Assembly: GCA_003164785.1 (NCBI GenBank)
Contig: PLUE01000017.1
Coordinates: 62,001 to 126,000, forward strand
Length of the DNA stretch: 64,000 nucleotides
Reading direction: 5' to 3'
Source of the DNA: Gammaproteobacteria bacterium
GTDB taxonomy: Bacteria > Pseudomonadota > Gammaproteobacteria > Steroidobacterales > Steroidobacteraceae
The notes under the pieces were generated by a model. That model was not told where the DNA came from. It saw nothing but the letters and a program-made list of their open reading frames with translations, and searched no databases. This document shows, piece after piece, positions 10,701 to 19,028 of this stretch; within the stretch, counting starts at the first letter, position 1, and each line of letters starts with the position of its first letter. Made by a program: the position numbers and the translations under genes.

Positions 10701-10881
10701 GGCCTATGGGCAGCTGGATGCCCAGGTGGGTTACGACTTCAATTCGCATGTCGGCATCGTCCTGCAGGCCATCAACATCACGGACGAGGTGCAACACACC
10801 TACCTGCAGTGGCCGAATCTCCCGTTCTCGTACGACGACACCGGCCGTCGGTTCTTCGTGGGCGTGAAGGGCAAGCTCTAG
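7795..10881 (+). CDS. TonB-dependent outer-membrane receptor (Caulobacter-type)
   Basis: About 1028 residues. I chose ATG 7795 over the upstream ATG 7651 because it has a GGGGGAA ribosome site and is followed by a signal sequence (RRAIRFAIMTAVSFEA). The plug domain begins with the TonB-box-like region ELQEITVSGYRASLE, then IDSVAPEDIGKMPDQN and AESLQRLPGVQIDR, hallmarks of the TIGR01782-type receptors used for oligosaccharides. The rest is a 22-strand barrel ending in RRFFVGVKGKL, a usual closing strand. It probably imports an oligosaccharide across the outer membrane, as its neighbours are glycosidases, an esterase, sugar-kinase and regulator genes. The palindrome at 7564-7581 upstream suggests LacI control. 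It is complete, unlike the GH2 and kinase genes beside it. Confidence 0.93.
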   Translation: MSHRREKRARRAIRFAIMTAVSFEATLGGYAAMADEPATPTSQSAAKADELQEITVSGYRASLETALEEKRKSILPIDSVAPEDIGKMPDQNVAESLQRLPGVQIDRANGQGTAVLIDGLRQNLTTLNGDVFLTGKEFYVSGEGSGGGAGGNSQYGSLEGIPSELISGIDVYKNPQASMTEGGLGGTINLKTRDPLAGPDGLSLGGNFRESVAESTSGVTPDGVVVASYKVSDRLGFTGSFTFDDERTHIKEFQDQNRNQWLITNSATGPYVGALTPAGLSTLPNGQYYIDPQLGYFTDTYDDRKKRGASLGFSAKITDSITTSLNWFYSKEDDTSYSYSDKAWFNGQGAAAGDLLPGIDPTKPYSIDGNGVVRNGTFNANGAETAALYQQNVSKANNYQWATKFDDGGPLRALLDASYAKADSNLQADQADVEHGLYLTSAGTATSPAAPGCNNGASTCATGAGSHGYEFNYANGGTSGLPSVSYLSPYADILSNPAYTTFKSNWAWANLTDERQWAIKGELQYDLPFITAAPSTVSVGLRYAGREVDQTFGRYLINGTLADGSVAGNVGSGAGSGPYLYYQDPGYGTPNIPYSTALSNPALASTVSNFAVGNIIVKNPTAGGMNNPSTYLEQVWAGAGVPNTTEAFFKDNLSSFNVSERTTAPYLMFDMGAPTSPFHVNAGVRLVKTDLTIDNGQTAPVPTYYGTASWNGVDSNVIEVQTKRSYTDVLPSLNLVYDLTESQKVRFGLAKVMSPQDLFSLGLGNTYNFTRQVGNRTNINTGIKDGFAFAGGSSGNPDLDPYRAKQLYVSYENYFSPGALASIAGFYKQVDNFVETQNVATVVKDDFGGTSADVTEPVNAGHGKIYGLEFGTQYALGNAVDWLRGLGIAANYTFSHSESDQTTAFSYDSPIPGVSKNSVTGTLYYERAGFSARGSYSWRDKAVNDSLVGSTFAFNDQTGASKVYQVYSAAYGQLDAQVGYDFNSHVGIVLQAINITDEVQHTYLQWPNLPFSYDDTGRRFFVGVKGKL

Positions 10882-10957
10882 GGGATCACATGCTGCCCGA
10901 CCCGCGCTTTCCACGCTTCCAGACCGGCCGCCGCAAACTGTTCTGGAGAAGACCGAC

Positions 10958-11528
10958 GTGACGGGTCGACCCTTGCTCGGCGGCGTGGAATTGGGCGGCA
11001 CCAAATGCATCTGCGTCATCGGCCCCGACGACATTCGAGCCAGCGTGTCGATTCCGACGGGCAGCGATCCCGACACGACGCTGCGGCGCATCGAGGCCGT
11101 CCTGCTCGAGGGCATCGCCGAATACGGACCGATCGCTGCCCTGCGAGTGGCAAGGTGCCTGTGTCTTTCACGGCGATTGCCTGGAGGGACTGGCCTCCTG
11201 CCCCGCGATCAGCGCGCGAGCCGGAATTCCCGCCCACGCCGTTCCCGCCGGCAGTCATGTCTGGGAACTCGTCGCCCACGCCTTGGCGCAACTGGCGCAT
11301 ACCTTGGTGCTCACCACGGCCCCGCGCCGGATCATGATCGGCGGCGGCGGCGTCGAACAACGACCCGCGCTGCTGCCGCTGGTGCGCCGGCTGTTGGTCG
11401 CCAGCCTCAATGGTTACCTGGACTTGGAAGCGCTCGGCGGCAGCATGGATGATTACATCGTCGCGCCCGGCCTCGCCGCACTGGCAGGTCCGCTCGGCGC
11501 ATTGGCGCTCGCCGCCGATGCGCTTTGA
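10958..11528 (+). pseudogene. ROK-family sugar kinase with internal deletion and frameshift
   Basis: The GTG start at 10958 has a CTGGAGAAG ribosome site. The first about 61 codons are the ROK phosphate-binding start (GGVELGGTKCICVIG) up to AEYGPIAAL. From 11142 a second frame supplies the zinc-site region and C-terminus (VFHGDCLEGLA, then RRIMIGGGGVEQRP and the closing helix), ending at 11528. The roughly 120-140 residues between, with the catalytic Asp and sugar-binding loop, are absent. A complete fructokinase/glucokinase of this type is about 300 residues. The gene sits directly behind the TonB receptor and would have phosphorylated the imported sugar. Frame 1 also reads on as nonsense to 11452. 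Confidence 0.8.
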
Positions 11529-11542
11529 TCGCACAATGACCC

Positions 11543-12826
11543 ATGCGGAATAAGCGCCCTGCCGGCGAACTGGAAGCCGCGGTTCCGACCGCCGGCCCAG
11601 AGCTGTCCGGAACCAATCTCGCGCGAGCCGGCGATCACAATCAGCGTGTGACGTTGCACGCCGTGCGCGTGAACGGCCCGGTCACCCGCGCCGAGCTCTC
11701 GCAAAGAACAGGATTGACACCCCCCGCCATCGCCAACATCACCAACCGACTGCTGAAGGATCAATTGATTCTGAAGGCCGGTCGGCTGCACGGACCGCGT
11801 GGTCAGCCGGCGACCAAATTCGTCATCAATCCGGACAGCTGCTTTTCGATCGGGCTTAACGTCGACCGCGATCACATCACGGTGGTGGTGCTCGATTTCG
11901 TGGGAAAGATCCGCGCGCGCGCGTCGCGCGAGATCCTGTTCGCCAAGCCGGCGACGGTGCGCACGTTCTTTCAGCGCACGGTCCAGCAGCTGCTCGCCAA
12001 GGCGGGCATCGCCCGCGAGCGTTTGATCGGTGTCGGCGTCGCGTTTCCCGACGACATCGCGCGGGCTCATTTGCCGGACCAACCGGCCGACTACGCGGCC
12101 TGGGCGTCGGTGCGGATCGACGACCTCATTCGCGACGTCCTGGACATCCCGGTTTTCATCGAGAACGATGCGGCAGCGGCGGCCATCGGTGAAATGCAGT
12201 TCGGTTCGGGTCATAAGTACCGCAGCTTTTTCTATCTGCTGGTCACCGCGGCGCTGGGCGGCGGTCTGGTCGTCGACGGCAGCTATTTTCGCGGCGCCAA
12301 TGGCCGCAGCGCCGAAATCGGCTGGTTGCGTGCGCACGGGACCGCCGCCGATCGGCAGCTGCAAAACATCGTATCTCTGTCAGGCTTGTACAGCCGGCTC
12401 GATGCGCAAGGATTCCGTGTGGCCACACCGCGCGGTCTCACGCGTCTGGGCCCCGCCGCCCAGCTGATCGTCGACGATTGGATCCACGAATGCACGGACG
12501 CACTGGTCGACGCGCTGGTCGCGATCAATTGCCTGATCGATCCGGAGGCCATATTGATCGGCGGCCGTTTACCCTCGATCCTCGTCGACCAACTGGCCGC
12601 ATCGCTCAACCATCGATTGGCATCATTCGCGGGCCAGCTGCCCGCGATTGCGCCGGTCGCGCGCGCGTTGACGTCGGACGATGCGCCGGCCGTGGGAGCC
12701 GCCATCCTACCCTTCAGCTATCGACTGCTGCCCGCCCGCTTCGCCCTGCTGAAGAGCGAGGCCGGGTCATCAGGCACGTACCGGTTTGGCGGTGGAGTTG
12801 CGGATGATGAGTTCATGATCCAGTAG
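11543..12826 (+). CDS. ROK-family transcriptional regulator
   Basis: A 427-residue protein with an N-terminal winged HTH (about 35-90; RAELSQRTGLTPPAIANITN is the recognition region) followed by a ROK domain (about 100-390), with ENDAAAAAIGE and the glycine-rich ALGGGLVVDG loop. Known members (NagC, XylR) are sugar-responsive repressors. The usual CxCGxxGC zinc motif is not evident: the equivalent stretch reads GWLRAHGTAADRQ. The catalytic Asp of true kinases is also not in its usual setting, so this is a sensor rather than an enzyme. It begins 14 bp after the broken kinase. Its last 57 bp overlap, antisense, the 3' end of the LacI gene; the C-terminal tail past about 400 may be a read-through extension. 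Confidence 0.87.
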   Translation: MRNKRPAGELEAAVPTAGPELSGTNLARAGDHNQRVTLHAVRVNGPVTRAELSQRTGLTPPAIANITNRLLKDQLILKAGRLHGPRGQPATKFVINPDSCFSIGLNVDRDHITVVVLDFVGKIRARASREILFAKPATVRTFFQRTVQQLLAKAGIARERLIGVGVAFPDDIARAHLPDQPADYAAWASVRIDDLIRDVLDIPVFIENDAAAAAIGEMQFGSGHKYRSFFYLLVTAALGGGLVVDGSYFRGANGRSAEIGWLRAHGTAADRQLQNIVSLSGLYSRLDAQGFRVATPRGLTRLGPAAQLIVDDWIHECTDALVDALVAINCLIDPEAILIGGRLPSILVDQLAASLNHRLASFAGQLPAIAPVARALTSDDAPAVGAAILPFSYRLLPARFALLKSEAGSSGTYRFGGGVADDEFMIQ

Positions 12827-13807
12827 GTGACGCGGAATCCGGTGCGGCCAACCGTTGCGCCGTGGCTCGAATTGGATGATGAGATCGGCGGCGATCCGCG
12901 CCATGGCTGCCACCGGTTGGCGCACGGTCGTCAGTTCGGGCCAGATCATGGTGGCCACCGGTGCATCGTCGAAACCGGTCACCGACAGCTCGTCCGGCAG
13001 GCTGAGCCCGAATTTTCGCGCCATCGATATCGCTGCCGCCGCCATGTCATCGTTGCTCGCGAAAATGGCGGTCGGCGGCAGCGCCGCCCGCAACATCCTC
13101 TCCGCGCACACCAGGCCGTCGGCGAAGACGAAGTTGCCGGTTTGCACCAGGTCCTTGTCCACCGGCACCTGGTGCGCACGCATTTCGTCGATGAAACCCA
13201 GGTAACGCTGTTCGGTCGCGCCGTGATCCGGGCGCCCCAGCATGAAGCCGATTCGCCGGTGACCCAGCTTGATGAGGTGCGCCGTCAGCTGGCGAGCCGC
13301 GGCATAGTCGTCGATGTCGATCGAAGGCGCCGCACTCAAATTCTTCTTCGGCGCAATTCGCACGACCGGGATGGCCGCATCCTGCAGCTTGGCTAACACC
13401 AGCGGATGATCGCTCAACGGTGGCAGCAGAATCGCGCCCTCCAGACGCAATTGGCCGAGCAGCGTGTCGATCTCGCTGTCGATATTGGGGTTCGTGATAT
13501 CCCAGGGCTCCACCATCAAATGCAGGTTCGACTCACGGCACCGCTCGATCGCGCCTGCCTGGAATTCACTCAGATAGTCGCCCGGCCGATCACAGAACAA
13601 CCCAATCAAAAAGGATCGATTGCTCGCCAGGCCGCGCGCATTCAGATTGGGACGGTAGTTCAGCTGCTCGATGGCCTTGAGGATGCGCTCGCGCGTATCC
13701 ACCCGCACCAACGGTTCGTTGTTGATGACCCGTGAGACCGTCTTCGGCGACACCTGGGCGAGATCCGCAACTTCTTGGATGGTGACCGACTGCGGTGTCA
13801 AAGCCAT
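12770..13807 (-). CDS. LacI-family transcriptional regulator
   Basis: 345 residues. The N-terminal LacI headpiece (8-27, TIQEVADLAQVSPKTVSRVI) is followed by the hinge NARGLASNRS and a periplasmic-binding-protein-like effector domain (about 65-335), with FASNDDMAAAAI and GFDDAPVA typical of the family. It binds DNA as a dimer and is released or retained by a sugar. It lies 46 bp downstream of the GH3 gene on the same strand, so it may be co-transcribed with it. Two matching dyads, at 7564 and 16475, sit in front of glycan-use genes, and LacI proteins favour such central-CG palindromes, making this the best candidate for control of the locus. Confidence 0.92.
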   Translation of the reverse strand: MALTPQSVTIQEVADLAQVSPKTVSRVINNEPLVRVDTRERILKAIEQLNYRPNLNARGLASNRSFLIGLFCDRPGDYLSEFQAGAIERCRESNLHLMVEPWDITNPNIDSEIDTLLGQLRLEGAILLPPLSDHPLVLAKLQDAAIPVVRIAPKKNLSAAPSIDIDDYAAARQLTAHLIKLGHRRIGFMLGRPDHGATEQRYLGFIDEMRAHQVPVDKDLVQTGNFVFADGLVCAERMLRAALPPTAIFASNDDMAAAAISMARKFGLSLPDELSVTGFDDAPVATMIWPELTTVRQPVAAMARIAADLIIQFEPRRNGWPHRIPRHLLDHELIIRNSTAKPVRA

Positions 13808-13853
13808 GGCAATATCCGAACCTCGGGTTGAGCCGCGCTATCTTACCGCGCCG

Positions 13854-16397
13854 CTAGGGACAGCGCGCCGATGAGCCCGGCGGGGCCGGTCCGATGCCGA
13901 TCTCGCTGAAGGTCACCGCGAACGGCGCGGACGTCGCCACGCCAAACGGTACCTCCACCTGGGTCAAATCGGCGCCCGGGGCAAAGCACGCCACCGGCAC
14001 CGTCATGGTTTGCCACACCCCCGGCGCCGCGTGCCGAAAAGTGTCGGTCACGTCAAGCATTGCTCCGGCGGCATTGCCGCAGAGCGCGAGAGTGCAGCGC
14101 ATCCCGAGGCTGACCGGCCCTTCGGGCGGGTGGTCGACCCGATAGCGGAAAACGACGGCCGACCCGTCGCGCGTCTGCGGCCGCATATCCGAGGCACGAC
14201 CGGAGATTCGAAACATCCCCAGCTTGTCTCCCGGCCAGTTCACGGTCACGCCGTCCGGCCCGAGCGTCGCGCTGACCGCCGCATGGGGACTATCCTGACG
14301 GGCGTTGGTGACATGCACTTCCGCATCGCCATCCGCAACGAACAAGGACCATGGCGCCGTGACGTGTTGCGCATGGAACAGACTGCCGCGAGGCGCCTGC
14401 CAATGGGCCGGTATCCGAGGATCTTCGGACAGCGTCGGCGCTGGATCCGCAGCGTCGCCACCGGCGGCGCTGAGTCCGAAGCCGCGTGCGTACAGCGCGC
14501 CGGTTACCTTGCCCCGCGGGTCGAACGAGACCGGCATCGCGGTCTGCGGCCAAGAAAAGCCGAGGCGGCCGACGAAATCGTAAGCAGCCGCACCACCCCG
14601 GGCGTTGAACAGAACATCTGCAATCCCCTCCCCTTCGCTGCCAGGCAGCCACGCAGCGACGAACGCATCCGAGGCGTTGATCTCGGGATTGACCCACAGC
14701 GGCCGCCCGGAAATGAATACGCTGACGGTTCGAATACCCTCCCCCTGCAGTCGGCGCAACATCGTCAGACTGCTCTTGTCCTGAGGCGAGTACTCCAGAG
14801 TTTCCCGATCCCCTTCGAATTCCGCGTACGGACCTTCGCCGAAGACCACCACCGCGACGTCCGGCTTCTTGGCGTACGTGCCGTCCCGGCTCAGCACCGT
14901 CGTACCGCCGCCTGCGGACACCGCCGCCTTGATGCCCGCATAGATCGAGGTCGCCCCGGGGAAGTCAGCATTCGTATTGTGATCAGCCTGCCAATCGATG
15001 GTCCATCCCCCGCTCTGGACCCCGATGTCGTCCGCCGCCATTCCCGCCACGAGAACGTTCGCGTGCGGATCCAGCGGCAACGTATGATTCGAATTCTTCA
15101 GCAGCACCAGCGATTTACGCACCGCCTCGCGCGCAATCGCGCGATGCGCCGCGCTGCCGATGACCTCGAAATGGCCGGTATCGGTGCGTTGTTTCGGCGC
15201 GGCCCGGGTGAACATGCCGGCAGCCGCCTTGACGCGCAAGATTCGCCGAACGGCGTCATCGATGCGTGACTGGGGAATCTCACCCGATCGCACCTGGGAG
15301 ACCGTGTTCTCGTACAACTCCTGCCAACCGTCGGGCGCCATCAGCATGTCGACACCTGCGAGGATGGCGGCGGCGCAGCTGGACTTGGTACAGCCGGGCA
15401 CCTGTTCCTGCGCATTCCAGTCGCCGATCACGAAGCCGCTGAAGCCCATCCGACCTTTCAAAATGTCCGTGAGCAGGTAGTGATTGCCGTGCAGTTTCGT
15501 CCCGTCCCAGCTGTTGTAGGACGCCATCACGATCAGTGCCCCCGCCTTGATCGCGGGCATGTAGCCCGCCGCATGCACGCCCGCGAGTTCGGATTCCGGC
15601 ACCACCGTGTTGCCCTGATCGCGTCCGCCCAGCGTCCCACCGTCGCCGATGAAGTGCTTGACCGAGGACAGCGTGTGTCCGGACGCCATGAATCGAGCGG
15701 TGCCCCACTCCCCTTGCAGCCCGGTGACCATCGCCGGCGCGTACTGCGCGACGAGTTGCGGAGATTCCGAGTAGCTCTCGTACGAACGCCCCCATCGCAC
15801 ATCGCGCACCACGGCGACGGTGGGTGCGAATGTCCAATCGATGCCCGTCTCGGCCACTTCGGCCGCCGTCGCCTCGCCGATCCGTCTGATCAAGTCCGGA
15901 TCATGCGCGGCGCCCAGTCCCACGTTGTGCGGAAATATCGTCGCGCCCTTGAGTTTGCCGTGACCATGCACGGCGTCGATGCCGAATACGATGGGGATGG
16001 GCGGATGCGACGCGCCTCCGCCCGCCAACGCCGCCCGATAGAATTCGTCCGTTAGATCGAGCCACGCCTGCGGGGTCGTGCGCAGGTCGTGCCCCGGCGC
16101 CGCATTGCCGCCGGCGAGAATCGAGCCCAGCTTGTAGGTTTTCAGATCCGCCGGCGTGATCGAGTCGATGTCCGCTTGGATCATTTGACCGACCTTTTCC
16201 TCGAGGGTGAGCGTCGGCAACAGTCGATCGGCGACCGCTTGGGCCTGCGCGACGGCCGGGTCGATGTTTCCCTTGGCCTCCGGCCATAGCTCCGGATGTA
16301 CACTCGAAGCGGATGACAGCCCAGCAATGGAGCTGAACACTAGAAAAACCGCGAGCTTTGGGATCATGGCTGTTGTAACCGCCTGTAAATCACACAT
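13854..16397 (-). CDS. Secreted GH3 beta-glycosidase (ExoP/BglX-like)
   Basis: 847 residues, full length for the two-domain GH3 family with an extra C-terminal beta-sandwich. The signal peptide is within MIPKLAVFLVFSSIAG. The first domain contains IVFGIDAVHGHGK, the Lys-His pair in SSVKHFIGDG, and the nucleophile loop GFVIGDWNAQEQVPG; Asp is present, though family members more often read SDW. The second domain has VVVFGEGPYAEFEGDRETL with the candidate acid/base Glu. Tail residues about 690-840 look like a carbohydrate-binding domain. The expected role is hydrolysis of beta-linked gluco- or xylo-oligosaccharides in the periplasm. It is divergent from the symporter across a shared operator. 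ATG 16397 or the internal ATG 16367 could start it. Confidence 0.92.
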   Translation of the reverse strand: MCDLQAVTTAMIPKLAVFLVFSSIAGLSSASSVHPELWPEAKGNIDPAVAQAQAVADRLLPTLTLEEKVGQMIQADIDSITPADLKTYKLGSILAGGNAAPGHDLRTTPQAWLDLTDEFYRAALAGGGASHPPIPIVFGIDAVHGHGKLKGATIFPHNVGLGAAHDPDLIRRIGEATAAEVAETGIDWTFAPTVAVVRDVRWGRSYESYSESPQLVAQYAPAMVTGLQGEWGTARFMASGHTLSSVKHFIGDGGTLGGRDQGNTVVPESELAGVHAAGYMPAIKAGALIVMASYNSWDGTKLHGNHYLLTDILKGRMGFSGFVIGDWNAQEQVPGCTKSSCAAAILAGVDMLMAPDGWQELYENTVSQVRSGEIPQSRIDDAVRRILRVKAAAGMFTRAAPKQRTDTGHFEVIGSAAHRAIAREAVRKSLVLLKNSNHTLPLDPHANVLVAGMAADDIGVQSGGWTIDWQADHNTNADFPGATSIYAGIKAAVSAGGGTTVLSRDGTYAKKPDVAVVVFGEGPYAEFEGDRETLEYSPQDKSSLTMLRRLQGEGIRTVSVFISGRPLWVNPEINASDAFVAAWLPGSEGEGIADVLFNARGGAAAYDFVGRLGFSWPQTAMPVSFDPRGKVTGALYARGFGLSAAGGDAADPAPTLSEDPRIPAHWQAPRGSLFHAQHVTAPWSLFVADGDAEVHVTNARQDSPHAAVSATLGPDGVTVNWPGDKLGMFRISGRASDMRPQTRDGSAVVFRYRVDHPPEGPVSLGMRCTLALCGNAAGAMLDVTDTFRHAAPGVWQTMTVPVACFAPGADLTQVEVPFGVATSAPFAVTFSEIGIGPAPPGSSARCP

Positions 16398-16474
16398 TTT
16401 TTTCCGATCTTCAGCGTTCGTGTGGCCGCCTTCACGAGCTAGCGGTCGGCATAGTAACCGACTTTCCGTTAAAA

Positions 16475-16488
16475 TGTCAGCGCTGTCA
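16475..16488. promoter_or_regulatory. Second copy of the LacI-type operator
   Basis: TGTCAGCGCTGTCA shares the TGTCAGCGCTG core with the dyad at 7564-7581, with one arm mismatch. It lies 22 bp before the symporter start and about 80 bp before the GH3 start, so one bound repressor could silence both. Confidence 0.6.
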
Positions 16489-16510
16489 GTCGTGGGAAAT
16501 CGGCTCGACC

Positions 16511-18103
16511 ATGCCGGCTAGCTCCGCCGGTCTCTTGACCGTCCTCGATTGGGCCGTGATCGCCATCTATGTCGGCGGCCTGCTGGCACTGGGCTTGCTG
16601 ATGCCACGCCGCCATGTCGGGCCGATCGATTACTTTCTGGCCTCACGGGCAACGAGTTGGCCGGTCATTGGACTCGCGCTCCTGGCATCGAACATGTCCT
16701 CGACGGCCTTGATCGGTCTTGCCGGCGGCGCTTATTCGATGGGCATTTCCGTCTACGATTACGAGTGGACCGCCGCCGTGATCCTGGTGTTCTTCTGCCT
16801 GTTCTTCCTGCCGTTCGTCATCCGCAGCGGCACGTACACGATGCCCGAGTTCCTGGAGCGCCGTTACGATCGACGGGTGCGCCTCTTGTTCGCCGGGTTG
16901 ACGTTGTTCCTCAATATTTTCGTCGATTCCGCGGGTGTGCTGTACAGCGGTTCCTTGGTCTGCCAGTTGGTATTTCCCGGTCAGCCGCTTTGGCTGATCG
17001 TCGCCTGTCTGGCCGGCGCGGCGGGTCTTTACGCCACGCTCGGCGGTCTGCGCGCCGTGATCTACACCGAGGCCGTCCAGGGTGTCGTCTTGATGGCCGG
17101 GGCGCTGGTGATCTCGATCACCGCATTCGCCCGCGCCGGTGGATGGCAGCATGTGATGACGAGCGTCAGCCCCGCCGCCTTGTCCCTCATCCGTCCGGCG
17201 GCCGATCCGAACGTGCCATGGCCGGGACTTCTCCTCGGCATCCCCTTGTTGGGTTTTTATTACTGGTGCACCAATCAATCCATCGTGCAGCGCCTGCTGT
17301 CCGCGAAGAATATCGACCACGCGCGGTGGGGCGCCCTGTTTGCCGGCCTGTTGAAATTACCGGTGCTGTTCTTGATCGTGCTGCCGGGCATCTGCGCATT
17401 GGTGCTGTTCCCGAGATTGGCGCGGCCCGACATGGTGTATCCGAAGCTCATTTTCGAGTTGTTGCCGGCCGGCCTCATCGGCCTGGTCGTCGCCGGCTTC
17501 GTCGCCGCCACCCTCGTTTCGATCGCATCCTCCCTGAACTCCGCATCGACCGTCATCACCATGGATATCGTGCGGCGTGTGAAACCCACCCTCCCCGATA
17601 GACTGACCGTCCAGGTCGGACGATGGGCAACTGCGGGGATCTTGCTGGTGGCCGTTGCCTGGGCGCCGCAGCTGCAATTTTTTTCCTCGCTCTGGCAATA
17701 TCTGCAGGGAGTGCTGGCCTATGCCGTGCCGCCGGTGGTCGCCGTCTTCCTGGCCGGCTTGTTTTGGCGCGGCGCCAACGCCGACGGCGCGGTCGCCGCC
17801 ATGACGCTGGGATCGTTATGCGGCCTCGCACTGTTCTTCGTGAACGTCGTGTTCCGCTGGACGCATTTCAACTTTCTCTACGCCGCTCCCGCGCTGACCT
17901 TGCTCAACGTCGCCATCCTGGCCGGATTCAGTGCACGGCATCCGCGCTCCAGCACTGCAGGGAGCGACGCCACCATGTGGAAGGCCGCGTTTCGCAGCGC
18001 CGAGCGAACCCGGCTCGCACACATACCCGCGTGGCAGGACTACCGATATCTCGCCGCGGCGCTCCTCGCGGTGACCGCTGCGCTCGTCATTGCCTTCCGA
18101 TGA
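16511..18103 (+). CDS. Sodium/solute symporter (SSS/SGLT family), probably sugar
   Basis: 530 residues and about 13-14 membrane helices. SSS features include the unwound helix 1 region (FLASRATSWPVIGLALLASNMSST), the GLYATLGGLRAVIYTEAVQG segment that carries sodium and substrate contacts, and YYWCTNQSIVQRLLSAKN, very typical of SGLT-type sugar transporters. Known members couple sodium entry to uptake of monosaccharides across the inner membrane. The position opposite the GH3 gene and the operator 22 bp upstream make uptake of the GH3 product likely. The start ATG follows a weak ribosome site. The gene is intact. Specificity cannot be told from sequence. Confidence 0.92.
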   Translation: MPASSAGLLTVLDWAVIAIYVGGLLALGLLMPRRHVGPIDYFLASRATSWPVIGLALLASNMSSTALIGLAGGAYSMGISVYDYEWTAAVILVFFCLFFLPFVIRSGTYTMPEFLERRYDRRVRLLFAGLTLFLNIFVDSAGVLYSGSLVCQLVFPGQPLWLIVACLAGAAGLYATLGGLRAVIYTEAVQGVVLMAGALVISITAFARAGGWQHVMTSVSPAALSLIRPAADPNVPWPGLLLGIPLLGFYYWCTNQSIVQRLLSAKNIDHARWGALFAGLLKLPVLFLIVLPGICALVLFPRLARPDMVYPKLIFELLPAGLIGLVVAGFVAATLVSIASSLNSASTVITMDIVRRVKPTLPDRLTVQVGRWATAGILLVAVAWAPQLQFFSSLWQYLQGVLAYAVPPVVAVFLAGLFWRGANADGAVAAMTLGSLCGLALFFVNVVFRWTHFNFLYAAPALTLLNVAILAGFSARHPRSSTAGSDATMWKAAFRSAERTRLAHIPAWQDYRYLAAALLAVTAALVIAFR

Positions 18104-18128
18104 CACACCTCACCGAGCAGCGGTTGCT

Positions 18129-18962
18129 TTAACGTTGGATGCGCGCCTGGTCGACGGCGTTCAGAATCGCCTTCGTCACACCCGGCTCCTTCAATACGCT
18201 GAAATGGTCCGCCTGCGGCAGGATGATATGGGTGGTCATTGCGCCCGGAAGCTGTGCCAGAAGATCCCGATGCTCCTGAGACCAGGCCACCATATCCTCG
18301 GGTGACTTGAGCCCCCACTCCCCCGAAGGCTTCATCGCCGTGATCACCACATACGGAATTTGAGGCAGCGGCCACGCGGAGCGCGCCTCATCGAGACTGG
18401 CCGGCAGGGCATCCCACTGCCGCCGCTGCCCCTCGGGCAGTTTCTTGTCCATCTCGCGCCACTCTTCCGGGCTCGCCCGGCGCATCCGCTCATAACTCGC
18501 CTCGGTTGCCGGATCGACGAAGACCATGGCAGCCACATCGTTCGGGTAGTCATGCGCAAACACCCGCATGAAAATCCCTCCCGCCGAATGCCCCACCAGA
18601 ATGATGGGAGGGGTCACGCCGGCGGCGATCAACAACGAATGGAGATCCCGCGCCATCTGTTCAGCCGTCCGAGGTTGACGCCCCGCGTCGGATCTACCGA
18701 GGCCTGCACGCTCGTAGAACAGCGTCCGGGTATGTTCGGCAATGCGATCCTGCAATTTCCAGTAAGGCAGGATCCCGCCGGTGAATCCCGTCTCGAACAC
18801 CACCGTGGGACTCCCCGACCCCTTCAACCGGGTCTCGAGCCGCGCACCCCCGATGTCGATGAGCGGAGGCCGCAGAACGAGCCATGCAATCAACAACGCC
18901 GCGCAAGTGAACAGCAGCTTCCCAACAAGCCCACCAAACCGTCTTCGAGTCGATCGCGTCAT
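18129..18962 (-). CDS. Membrane-anchored alpha/beta hydrolase
   Basis: 277 residues. An N-terminal hydrophobic helix (about 12-30) probably anchors the protein on the outer face of the inner membrane. The fold is a classic alpha/beta hydrolase: oxyanion region FETGFTGG, nucleophile elbow GHSAGG (Ser near residue 126), an acidic residue probably in FVDPA or just after strand 7, and the catalytic His in PQADHFSVL near the C-terminus. Such proteins hydrolyse esters or lactones; the natural substrate is unknown. It lies 66 bp downstream of the antiporter on the same strand and converges with the symporter gene. Confidence 0.85.
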   Translation of the reverse strand: MTRSTRRRFGGLVGKLLFTCAALLIAWLVLRPPLIDIGGARLETRLKGSGSPTVVFETGFTGGILPYWKLQDRIAEHTRTLFYERAGLGRSDAGRQPRTAEQMARDLHSLLIAAGVTPPIILVGHSAGGIFMRVFAHDYPNDVAAMVFVDPATEASYERMRRASPEEWREMDKKLPEGQRRQWDALPASLDEARSAWPLPQIPYVVITAMKPSGEWGLKSPEDMVAWSQEHRDLLAQLPGAMTTHIILPQADHFSVLKEPGVTKAILNAVDQARIQR

Positions 18963-19028
18963 CGCGCAATTATGCGTGATGCTGCCCGCTCCGCAAGAAA
19001 GAACGGAAACGCATCGCGGTCGCGGCTG

